Below are positions 1 through 6,915 of a stretch of 11,653 bases of DNA, one piece after another. The stretch is from an uncultured Oscillospiraceae bacterium (lineage in GTDB: Bacteria; Bacillota; Clostridia; Oscillospirales; Oscillospiraceae): assembly GCA_900762005.1 (NCBI GenBank), contig CAAFEV010000063.1, positions 1 through 11,653 of the forward strand, written 5' to 3'. Made by a program: the position numbers and the translations under genes. Under the pieces are notes generated by a model, which was given only the letters and a program-made list of their open reading frames with translations, ran no database searches and was not told the origin of the DNA. Each line of letters begins with the position of its first letter. Position 1 is the stretch's first letter.

Positions 1-86
1 GGCAGTTTTTACGGTGTTTTACGCGATTTGCCGAAAAAGCAACAAAAAGTTGCACTGAATTTGTCTGCTTTCTTCTCCAAAATCTG

Positions 87-115
87 TGGACGAAACAGAA
101 AATTTCTGTTATAAT
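87..115 (+). promoter_or_regulatory. Sigma-A-type promoter of the glmU operon
   Basis: The -10 box at 110-115 is a perfect TATAAT. A -35 candidate TGGACG (four of six consensus bases) lies at 87-92, giving a 17-base spacer. Transcription should begin near 121-123, leaving a leader of about 135 bases before glmU. No other box pair between here and the glmU start looks as good, so this is probably the promoter for glmU-prs-pth. The -35 box is the weaker part of the call. Confidence 0.65.
94..110. promoter_or_regulatory. 17-bp dyad inside the glmU promoter (possible operator)
   Basis: AACAGAAAATTTCTGTT has two perfect 8-base arms, 94-101 and 103-110, around a single central A. It fills the spacer between the -35 and -10 boxes and shares base 110 with the -10. 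A dimeric repressor bound here would block RNA polymerase, so the position suits an operator. I do not recognise the regulator. An AT-rich palindrome can also arise by chance. Confidence 0.35.
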
Positions 116-121
116 AGATGT

Positions 122-257
122 ACAATGGGTTGCTGCCCGAATTTCACTGCAGTGCAGGCAAAAAACGCCGGGCGGTGCTGCGGTTAAAGCATCGGCGCAG
201 GAGCTTCATTTTACGGATTGCAGGACGCTTTGGAACTGAATTGGGAGGTCAGACGGT
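122..257 (+). other. Structured 5' leader of glmU
   Basis: About 135 bases lie between the inferred transcription start and glmU. Visible pairings are 131-139 with 169-177 (includes GU pairs) and an adjacent short stem 178-182 with 196-200. The enclosed segment contains the 10-base palindrome CACTGCAGTG at 145-154. I match this to no known riboswitch, T-box or ribozyme, and there is no convincing terminator ahead of the gene. The glmU ribosome-binding site, GGGAGG at 243-248, lies outside these stems. Confidence 0.3.
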
Positions 258-1424
258 ATGAACGGTTTGTCTGTTGTGATTTTTATTCCCGATGATACGG
301 CAAAGACCGGCTTCGCTCAGCCGACGCTGCTGCGCCCGGTTCTGGGCGCGCCGATGCTCGCATGGCTCGCAGGTGCCCTCTCCGAAAACGGTGTCGGACG
401 GTTCTTTCTGGTCTGTCACGACCGCTTTTCCGACGCGGCGCGGGCGTGCATCTCGGAGTATTCCGAGCTGATGACCACCGCCGACAACAATCCGGCGGAT
501 TTACTGCACGTTTTTCTCTCCACTGCAGACGAGGAAGAACAGGAGATTTCCGTCATTGCAGGACCCGCTGTTTATACGCCCCTGCTGACGCGCCGCTCCG
601 GCACGCCGAAACCCGCCTGCGTCTTTCGCGCAAACCGGGAGCTTTTGATGGATGCGTTGGACGAAACCTTTTCCTTCTCCGCCTTCTTGCGCGATAATTG
701 CTCGACTCTGAGCGATTATGACGGATATTGCTCTGTGGAATCCCCCGCCGCCCTGTTGTCCCTGACGCATCTGCTGCGTCATCAGCGCGTACTGGGTCTG
801 GAGAAGCAGGGCGTGGAAATCACAGATGCCGACAATTGCTATATCGCACCGTCAGTGCGCGTGGAAACAGGCGCGCAACTGCTGCCCGGCGCAATTCTGC
901 GCGGAAATACCGTCATTCGCTCAGAAGCGGTCATCGGCCCGTGGAGCGTTGTCGAGGACTCCGAAATCGGTGCGGGTGCACAGGTTTACGCCTCCATGGT
1001 GTTCGGCACAAGGGTCGGGGCAAACGCCACGGTCGGGCCGTATGCCCATCTGCGCCCGGGCACCGTACTGAAAAAGGGCGCAAAGGCGGGCAATTTCGTC
1101 GAGATCAAAAACAGCACCCTCGGAGAAAACACATGGGTTTCGCACCTGTCCTATGTGGGTGACGCGGAAATCGGCGCACGCTGTAATCTCGGCTGCGGCG
1201 CGGTCACGGTCAACTTTGACCGCAAGGAAAAGCACCCGACAAAAATCGGCGACGATGCCTTTATCGGCTGCAACACCTCCCTTGTCGCCCCCGTCACAGT
1301 CGGCAACGGTGCTTATGTTGCCGCAGGCTCCGTCATTACCGAGCCTGTGCCGGACAATGCCCTTGCCATCGGGCGCAGCCATCAGACAAATAAGCGCGAT
1401 TGGGCGCAGAAGCACAAAAAATAA
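258..1424 (+). CDS. glmU: GlmU-like glucosamine-1-phosphate N-acetyltransferase with degenerate uridylyltransferase domain
   Basis: The family makes UDP-GlcNAc in the cytoplasm: the C-terminal domain acetylates glucosamine-1-phosphate with acetyl-CoA and the N-terminal domain transfers UMP. This protein is 388 residues, against about 455 for usual GlmU. Residues 190-388 form a left-handed beta-helix that aligns without gaps over the catalytic region. The E. coli residues R333, K351, H363, Y366, N377, N386 and K392 correspond to R266, K284, H296, Y299, N310, N319 and K325. The first 180 residues still align in outline (PVLGAPM at 27-33; TPLL at 107-110). However, the GxGTRM nucleotide-binding loop is replaced by FIPDDTAKTGF (residues 9-19). 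The QxxQLGTAHA segment and the metal-binding Asp of GDxPL are lost, and roughly 60 residues around GYGRI and its following Glu/Asn are missing. I infer that only the acetyltransferase is active. The ATG at 258 follows GGGAGG by nine bases, and it aligns with normal GlmU starts, so the gene is not simply 5'-truncated. Confidence 0.9.
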   Translation: MNGLSVVIFIPDDTAKTGFAQPTLLRPVLGAPMLAWLAGALSENGVGRFFLVCHDRFSDAARACISEYSELMTTADNNPADLLHVFLSTADEEEQEISVIAGPAVYTPLLTRRSGTPKPACVFRANRELLMDALDETFSFSAFLRDNCSTLSDYDGYCSVESPAALLSLTHLLRHQRVLGLEKQGVEITDADNCYIAPSVRVETGAQLLPGAILRGNTVIRSEAVIGPWSVVEDSEIGAGAQVYASMVFGTRVGANATVGPYAHLRPGTVLKKGAKAGNFVEIKNSTLGENTWVSHLSYVGDAEIGARCNLGCGAVTVNFDRKEKHPTKIGDDAFIGCNTSLVAPVTVGNGAYVAAGSVITEPVPDNALAIGRSHQTNKRDWAQKHKK

Positions 1425-1482
1425 GCCGGCTTTGTGAAATTTGAGCCGCCTTGCGGTTCGGAAAATAAAGAGGTACTTCATT

Positions 1483-2451
1483 ATGATTGCTCACGGAAAA
1501 GAAATCAAGGTCTTTACCGCCAACTCCAATATTCCCTTCGCACGCGGCATTTGCGCCGAGCTGGGGCTGGATCTCGGTGACAGCACCGTTACCGCATTTG
1601 CCGACGGTGAAATCTCCGTTTCCATCAATGAAACGGTGCGCGGCTGTGATGTCTTTGTCGTTCAATCGACCTGCAAGCCCGTCAACAACAACCTTATGGA
1701 GCTTCTGATTATGATAGATGCCTTCCGCCGCGCCTCGGCAGGACGCATCACGGCAGTCATTCCCTATTTCGGCTATGCACGGCAGGATCGCAAGGCCAAG
1801 GGGCGCGACCCCATCTCGGCAAAGCTCGTCGCCAACCTGATTACCCGCGCCGGTGCCGACCGCGTGCTGACCATGGATCTGCACGCGGCACAGATTCAGG
1901 GCTTCTTCGATATCCCCGTGGACAATATGCTCGGCAACCCGCTCTTTGCGCGCTACTTCCTCTCGAAATTCGACGAGACGGTCTATGACCATGATGACTT
2001 TTGCGTTGTCTCGCCCGATATCGGCTCAGTCTCGCGTTCGCGTGCCTTTGCCGCCAAGCTGCATATGGGGCTTGCCATCGTCGATAAACGCCGTCAGCGC
2101 GCCAATATGTGTGAGGTCATGAATATCATCGGCGACGTTGAGGGAAAAACCTGCATTCTGTTTGATGATATCGTGGACACCGCCGGGTCGCTCTGCAACG
2201 CCGCCGCCGCAATTAAAAACATCGGCAAGGCAAAGGCGATTTACGCCTGCGCAACGCACGGCGTTCTGTCGGGCGATGCCTGCCAAAAGGTGGAGGAAAG
2301 CTGCATTGAGGAGCTGCTGCTGCTCAACACCATCCCCATGCCCGCCGACTATACCGGGCACAAAATCCGTCAGCTGGATGCAGCGCAGACCTTCGCCAAG
2401 GCAATTACCCGCATTTATAACGAGACTTCTATTTCCGGTCTGTTCGGATGA
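1483..2451 (+). CDS. prs: Ribose-phosphate pyrophosphokinase (PRPP synthetase)
   Basis: This enzyme makes PRPP from ribose-5-phosphate and ATP, feeding purine, pyrimidine, histidine, tryptophan and NAD synthesis. The product is 322 residues, a normal class I length. Visible landmarks are the catalytic flexible loop YARQDRK (98-104), the metal and ribose-phosphate region starting at DLHAAQIQGFF (132-142), the segment SPDIGSVSRSR (177-187), and the PRPP-binding loop DDIVDTAGS (228-236). Two small departures from common class I sequences are GS where GG is usual in the SPD segment, and Ser for Thr at the end of the PRPP loop. Both are conservative. A TTG at 1441 would add 14 residues, but ATG 1483 follows AAAGAGGT (1467-1474) at good spacing and matches family N-termini. 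It lies 58 bases after glmU with no terminator between, so it is co-transcribed. Confidence 0.96.
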   Translation: MIAHGKEIKVFTANSNIPFARGICAELGLDLGDSTVTAFADGEISVSINETVRGCDVFVVQSTCKPVNNNLMELLIMIDAFRRASAGRITAVIPYFGYARQDRKAKGRDPISAKLVANLITRAGADRVLTMDLHAAQIQGFFDIPVDNMLGNPLFARYFLSKFDETVYDHDDFCVVSPDIGSVSRSRAFAAKLHMGLAIVDKRRQRANMCEVMNIIGDVEGKTCILFDDIVDTAGSLCNAAAAIKNIGKAKAIYACATHGVLSGDACQKVEESCIEELLLLNTIPMPADYTGHKIRQLDAAQTFAKAITRIYNETSISGLFG

Positions 2452-3044
2452 TGCTGTTTCGGAAATCACCCTGCGACTGGCTCGTCGTCGGGCTTGGCAA
2501 TCCGGGCGAAAATTACGCCCGTACCCGGCACAATGTCGGCTTCCGCTCGCTGGATTTGCTGGCAAAGCGGCTCGGTGTTAAGATTGACCGCGCAAAATTC
2601 CGTGCGCTGACCGCTGTGGCTGTTTTTCAGGGGCAGCGGCTGCTGCTGCTCAAGCCCCAGACCTTTATGAACAATTCCGGCGCGTCCGTAATGGACGCTG
2701 CGCGGTTTTATAAGCTGCCGCCCGAGCGCGTGCTGGTGGTGTTTGACGACGTCTCTCTGGAAATCGGCCGACTGCGCGTACGCGCAGACGGCTCCGCCGG
2801 CGGTCACAATGGCGTTAAGTCCATTATCGGCGGCCTGAACAGCGAGACCTTTCCGCGTGTTAAAATCGGCATCGGCGCAAAGCCGCATCCCGATTACGAG
2901 CTTGCCGATTGGGTGCTGTCCGCGTTTTCCAAGCAGGAGGAGCAGCAGCTCACGCCCACGCTTGAGCGCGCCGCCGATGCGCTGCAGGAGGTCATACTCC
3001 ACGGCGTTTCCTCTGCGGCAAACCGCTTCAATGGCAGCCTTTGA
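2448..3044 (+). CDS. pth: Peptidyl-tRNA hydrolase
   Basis: Pth cleaves the ester bond of peptidyl-tRNAs that drop off ribosomes and so recycles tRNA. The 198-residue product is of typical bacterial length. Family landmarks are VVGLGNPG (13-20) with N18, the catalytic histidine H28 in TRHNVGF, FMNNSG (73-78) with N75, FDDVSL (99-104) with D100, and GGHNGVKSI (118-126) with N121. These match the E. coli N10, H20, N68, D93 and N114 positions. The ATG at 2448 overlaps the prs stop in an ATGA arrangement, so translational coupling is likely. A second in-frame ATG at 2451 is an equally possible start and changes the protein by one residue. In B. subtilis the same gene is called spoVC and sits in the same neighbourhood. 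Confidence 0.96.
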   Translation: MMLFRKSPCDWLVVGLGNPGENYARTRHNVGFRSLDLLAKRLGVKIDRAKFRALTAVAVFQGQRLLLLKPQTFMNNSGASVMDAARFYKLPPERVLVVFDDVSLEIGRLRVRADGSAGGHNGVKSIIGGLNSETFPRVKIGIGAKPHPDYELADWVLSAFSKQEEQQLTPTLERAADALQEVILHGVSSAANRFNGSL

Positions 3045-3060
3045 GCGATACGTATCGTTC
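3043..3060 (+). terminator. Short stem-loop immediately after pth (weak terminator candidate)
   Basis: The perfect 12-base palindrome CGATACGTATCG (3046-3057) begins two bases after the pth stop codon. As RNA the stem extends outward to 3043 and 3060 with one GU pair, giving about seven pairs around a four-base loop. A run of five T residues begins eight bases downstream (3068-3072). The stem is AT-rich and the T-run is not adjacent, so termination would be partial at best. Confidence 0.3.
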
Positions 3061-3089
3061 CTGAGCGTTTTTCTCTGCGATTATATTCT

Positions 3090-3118
3090 TTGTTGTTCAG
3101 ATCACGAAATCATACAAT
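3090..3118 (+). promoter_or_regulatory. Candidate promoter for mfd
   Basis: TTGTTG at 3090-3095 and TACAAT at 3113-3118 are separated by 17 bases. The -10 matches five of six consensus bases and the -35 only three. Transcription would start near 3125, placing the stem-loop at 3134-3161 at the very front of the mfd transcript. The call rests on spacing and position, and read-through from pth remains possible. Confidence 0.35.
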
Positions 3119-3133
3119 TTGTGCCGGATTTTA

Positions 3134-3161
3134 CGGAAAACGGGATTTTTCTCGTTTTCCG
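3134..3161. repeat. 12-bp inverted repeat in the pth-mfd gap
   Basis: The arms 3134-3145 and 3150-3161 pair over twelve positions, with one GU pair in RNA, around a TTTT loop. A second hairpin, CGCAC (3160-3164) with GTGCG (3171-3175), shares two bases with it, so the two structures are mutually exclusive at their junction. No T-run follows on either strand, so this is not a standard intrinsic terminator. It could be an mRNA-stabilising or processing structure in the mfd leader. Confidence 0.6.
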
Positions 3162-3271
3162 CACTTCGGCGTGCGCGGAATCACACCAAAAAGCTATTAA
3201 AACGGTACTATTTGTCCCGATAGGATACATTTGTGATGCAATCGTTCTGTAGTTTTAGTAACGGAGGGTTT

Positions 3272-6200
3272 ATGGAAGCAATATTGCAGGTTTTACGCAA
3301 CTTGCCGGAATACGGAAAGCTGTGCAGCGTGTTGGAAAAAAAGCAGGCGGTCGGAATCTCCGGTGCAGCGCAGATTAACCGCTCGCATCTGATTGCCTCG
3401 CTGTATCGGCAATTAGCACGTCCGACGCTGGTTCTCTGTCAAGACGAGCTTGCTGCGCGGCGGGTACAGATGGAGCTGAACGCCTTTCTCGGCTTTGAGC
3501 CGCCGCTGCTGCCAACACGCGAGATGACCTTTCACCGCGCCTCGGCAATTTCCCGCGAATGGGAACAGCAGCGTCTGCGCCTGTTTTACGAGTGGACCTA
3601 TCACGTGCCGTCGGAGCAGCCGCATCTGTTGATTGCAACCTGGGACGCGCTCTCGCGGCGCACGATGCCGAAGGCGCAGTTATTTTCCTGCGCGTTGGAG
3701 CTGCGGCTCGGCGCACGGCTTACGCCGGAGGAGCTGTCGGCGCGTTTGGTCCGCTGCGGCTACAGCCGGGGCACGCTTGTCGAGGGCGTGGGGCAGTTTG
3801 CCATGCGCGGCGGAATTGCGGATGTGTTCTCTCCGACCTGCGAAATGCCGGTACGCATTGAGTTTTTCGGTGACGAAATCGACACTATGGGCTTTTTCGA
3901 TCCTGTGACCCAACGGCGCGTCAAAAATGTCGAATCGTTTATTCTGTTACCCGTTGCGGAGACACTGCCGCATCTGCACCCCGAGGGGACGGACGGGCTT
4001 GCCGAGCAGCTTGACGGCTTGCAGGCAAGACAGCGGCGGCGCAGAGTGCCGAATGAGGCCCTGCTGCGCACGCTTGCCGAGGACGCAGACACGTTACGCA
4101 ATGGTCTGAGTCTCTCCGTCGCCGACCGCTATATGACATTGATCTACCCCGAGTTTGCCTGTGCCGCCGACTATCTTTCCGCAGAAACGGCTGTTATTTT
4201 CTGTGACCACGGCAATTTACACCGCGTGGCGCAGCGGAGCATCGAGGATGAGGGAAGGTCGCTGGACTCTCTGTTGCAGGCGGGTCTTTTGAGCGGAGAG
4301 CTGTGCGAATTCTCTGCCGGCTGGGAGGAGGTTTGCGGACGGTTTCAAGGGCATCCGGTTGCCTTTTTGGACGCCTTCCTCGCAAGCGCGTATCCCGAGA
4401 GCCTGCCGCCAAAGCAGTTTTTCAGCATCATCGCCAAGCAGTTGCCCTCCTACGGCGGCAACCCGGACGTTGCGGTTGCGGACTTGGCGCATTATCAGAG
4501 CAGTCAATTTGCCTCTCTCGTGCTCTGCGGCAACCGCCGCCGCGCTGAAATTTTAGAGGAACTCTTGCGAGGCAAGGGATTATCCTCCTCCATCGCCATT
4601 CCGTTTACCGCGCTGCCGCAGCCCGGCCAGATTCTCCTGACCGACGGCGCGCTGCCGAACGGAATGGAGTATCCCGAGCTTCGGCTTGCTATTTTAACCG
4701 AGGGTCAGCTAATCGCTCAATCCACGTCAAAACCGCGCAAAAAACATCAAAAAGCAACTAATCGGCAAAAATTAGACTCCTTTACCGACCTCTCGCCGGG
4801 GGATTTGGTGGTGCATGAGTACCACGGCATCGGGCGGTACGTCTGTATGGAGCAGATGAAAATTGACGGAGCCGTCAAGGATTACGTCAAAATCGCCTAT
4901 TCCGGTAGCGACACACTTTATGTGCCCGCCACACAGCTTGATTTAATCTCCAAATACATCGGAGGCGGCGAGGACACCGCAGTCAAGCTCAATCGCTTAG
5001 GCGGCGACCAGTGGGAAAAGACCAAGGCACGCACGAAATCCGCCGTCAAGGACATGGCAAAGGAACTGATTGTGCTGTATGCCGAGCGTAAGCGGCGCAT
5101 GGGCTATGCGTTCTCCGCCGATTCGCCGTGGCAGTCGGAGTTTGAGCAGAACTTCCCCTACACCGAGACGGACGACCAGCTTCGCACCATCGGGGAGATT
5201 AAAGAGGATATGCAGTCGCCCCAGCCGATGGATCGTCTGCTTTGCGGTGACGTCGGCTTCGGCAAAACCGAGGTTGCGCTGCGCGCCGTGATGAAAGCGA
5301 TCCTGGACGGCAAGCAGGCGGCGATTTTAGTACCGACCACCGTGCTTGCGCAGCAGCATTACACCACGGCGGTCAATCGGTTTCGCGGCTTTCCCGTGAA
5401 TATCGGCGTGCTCTCGCGTTTCTGCACGGCTGCGCAACAGAAAAGGACGCTGTCGGAGCTGCGCACCGGAACGGTTGATTTGGTCATCGGCACGCACAAG
5501 CTGCTGCAAAAGGATATTGCCTTTCACGATCTTGGGCTGCTTGTGGTGGATGAGGAGCAGCGTTTCGGCGTGAGCCACAAGGAAAAATTAAAGGAACTTT
5601 CCCGCGGCATCGACGTCTTAACCCTATCGGCGACGCCGATACCGCGCACGCTGAACATGGCACTCTCCGGCATTCGGGATATGTCCACGATTGAGGAGCC
5701 GCCGCATGACCGTTATCCGGTGCAGACGTTTGTGCTCGAATATGCCGAGCCGGTGCTATATGACGCGATGCGGCGTGAGCTGGGGCGCGGCGGACAGATT
5801 TACTATCTGCACAACCGGGTGGAATCGATTGCGCAATGCGCGGCGCGGATCAAGCAAGCCTTGCCGGAGGCACAAATCGGCATTGCCCACGGAAAGATGG
5901 GCGAGGAGGAGCTGAGCGACGTCATGCAGCGCATGGCGGACGGCGAGGTCAACGTGCTGGTCTGCACAACCATTATCGAGAGCGGAATTGACATATCAAA
6001 CGTCAACACACTGATTATCGAAGATGCGGATAAGCTCGGGCTTGCGCAGCTACATCAGCTACGCGGGCGTGTCGGGCGCAGCAGCCGCCATGCCTATGCC
6101 TATCTGACCTTCCGGCGCGGCAAGGTGCTGACGGAAATTGCGGAAAAGCGGCTCAACGCCATCCGCGATTATGCCGAATTCGGTTCCGGCTTTAAAATTG

Positions 6201-6796
6201 CCATGCGCGACTTGGAAATTCGCGGTGCGGGCACTCTGCTCGGCTCGGCGCAATCGGGGCATATGCTCTCTGTCGGCTATGATTTGTACTTAAAGCTGTT
6301 GGAGGAGGCGGTCTTGGAGGAACGCGGCGAAAAGCCCGTGGACGAGGTAGCCTGCACCGCCGATTTAGACGTGACGGCGAACATTGAGCAGTCCTATATT
6401 CCAACAGGAGAGCAGCGCATGGATCTCTACCGCCGCATGGCGGCAATCCGCTCACAGGAGGATGCCGACGAGCTGCTTGACGAGATGGTTGACCGCTACG
6501 GCGATCCGCCGAAGGGCGCGATGAACTTAATCGCCATCGCCCTGCTGCGTGCTGCTGCGGCGGCAGCCGGCATCTGTGATATCAGCCAAAAAGGGAAAAC
6601 CGTCTGCTTTACGCTGACCGGCTTTCAGTTTGAGGTTATCTCCGCGCTTTGCACGAAGGAGGGTCTGCGCAAGCGGCTTTTCCTCTCGCCGAACGCCGCG
6701 AAGCCGACGCTGACGCTGCATCTTTCCGCCGGAGAAAACTCGCTGAAGGCGGCGCAGCAGCTGGTGGCGGAATATACGGCACTGAATGCGCTATAG
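3272..6796 (+). CDS. mfd: Transcription-repair coupling factor Mfd
   Basis: Mfd is an ATP-driven DNA translocase that pushes stalled RNA polymerase off damaged template and recruits UvrA. The 1174-residue product matches the full family length (B. subtilis about 1177). In order: a UvrB-like N-terminal module with RGGIADVFSP near 179-188; an RNA-polymerase-interaction (CarD-like) domain at about 498-565; RecG-like helicase motifs, namely Walker A GDVGFGKT (659-666), DEEQ (760-763), a TLSATPIPRT motif shortly after, and QLRGRVGRSS (929-938) within the translocation module; then the C-terminal TRCF domain from about 1035 onward. A short Lys/Arg-rich linker precedes the polymerase-interaction domain. 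ATG 3272 follows GGAGGG (3263-3268). A GTG at 3233 would add 13 residues without a comparable binding site, so I prefer 3272. All expected domains are present and uninterrupted. Confidence 0.98.
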   Translation: MEAILQVLRNLPEYGKLCSVLEKKQAVGISGAAQINRSHLIASLYRQLARPTLVLCQDELAARRVQMELNAFLGFEPPLLPTREMTFHRASAISREWEQQRLRLFYEWTYHVPSEQPHLLIATWDALSRRTMPKAQLFSCALELRLGARLTPEELSARLVRCGYSRGTLVEGVGQFAMRGGIADVFSPTCEMPVRIEFFGDEIDTMGFFDPVTQRRVKNVESFILLPVAETLPHLHPEGTDGLAEQLDGLQARQRRRRVPNEALLRTLAEDADTLRNGLSLSVADRYMTLIYPEFACAADYLSAETAVIFCDHGNLHRVAQRSIEDEGRSLDSLLQAGLLSGELCEFSAGWEEVCGRFQGHPVAFLDAFLASAYPESLPPKQFFSIIAKQLPSYGGNPDVAVADLAHYQSSQFASLVLCGNRRRAEILEELLRGKGLSSSIAIPFTALPQPGQILLTDGALPNGMEYPELRLAILTEGQLIAQSTSKPRKKHQKATNRQKLDSFTDLSPGDLVVHEYHGIGRYVCMEQMKIDGAVKDYVKIAYSGSDTLYVPATQLDLISKYIGGGEDTAVKLNRLGGDQWEKTKARTKSAVKDMAKELIVLYAERKRRMGYAFSADSPWQSEFEQNFPYTETDDQLRTIGEIKEDMQSPQPMDRLLCGDVGFGKTEVALRAVMKAILDGKQAAILVPTTVLAQQHYTTAVNRFRGFPVNIGVLSRFCTAAQQKRTLSELRTGTVDLVIGTHKLLQKDIAFHDLGLLVVDEEQRFGVSHKEKLKELSRGIDVLTLSATPIPRTLNMALSGIRDMSTIEEPPHDRYPVQTFVLEYAEPVLYDAMRRELGRGGQIYYLHNRVESIAQCAARIKQALPEAQIGIAHGKMGEEELSDVMQRMADGEVNVLVCTTIIESGIDISNVNTLIIEDADKLGLAQLHQLRGRVGRSSRHAYAYLTFRRGKVLTEIAEKRLNAIRDYAEFGSGFKIAMRDLEIRGAGTLLGSAQSGHMLSVGYDLYLKLLEEAVLEERGEKPVDEVACTADLDVTANIEQSYIPTGEQRMDLYRRMAAIRSQEDADELLDEMVDRYGDPPKGAMNLIAIALLRAAAAAAGICDISQKGKTVCFTLTGFQFEVISALCTKEGLRKRLFLSPNAAKPTLTLHLSAGENSLKAAQQLVAEYTALNAL

Positions 6797-6856
6797 GCAG
6801 CGGAAGACAGTTTACATAATGTTTCATATTTGTCATTCATTGTTGCAAAAACGTTG

Positions 6857-6884
6857 TTGCATTTTGTTTTGTTCTCGGTATAAT
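6857..6884 (+). promoter_or_regulatory. Promoter of the VanW-family gene
   Basis: A perfect TATAAT at 6879-6884 lies 32 bases before the start codon. The best -35 candidates overlap: TTGCAT (6857-6862, 16-base spacer) or TTGTTG (6854-6859, 19-base spacer). The octamer TTGTTGCA occurs twice, at 6840-6847 and 6854-6861, 14 bases apart, and the second copy covers the -35. The strong -10 suggests the VanW gene is transcribed independently of mfd. Confidence 0.65.
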
Positions 6885-6915
6885 AAAGACAATCGAACAC
6901 TATAGGAGATTTATC

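Noticed and set aside
31..53. GCAAC-AAAAA-GTTGC hairpin that on the minus strand is followed by TTTTT, resembling a terminator
   Set aside because: The stem has only five pairs and no minus-strand gene lies to its right that it could terminate. It might relate to a gene outside the window, but that cannot be shown.
921..1992. Long minus-strand open frames opposite glmU and prs
   Set aside because: They mirror GC-rich third positions of the plus-strand genes, have no ribosome-binding site, and resemble no protein family.
2857..3252. 131-residue plus-strand frame running from inside pth into the pth-mfd gap
   Set aside because: Its first part is an out-of-frame reading of pth, and the C-terminal part shows no recognisable composition, start signal or motif. 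It is not a fin homologue by eye.
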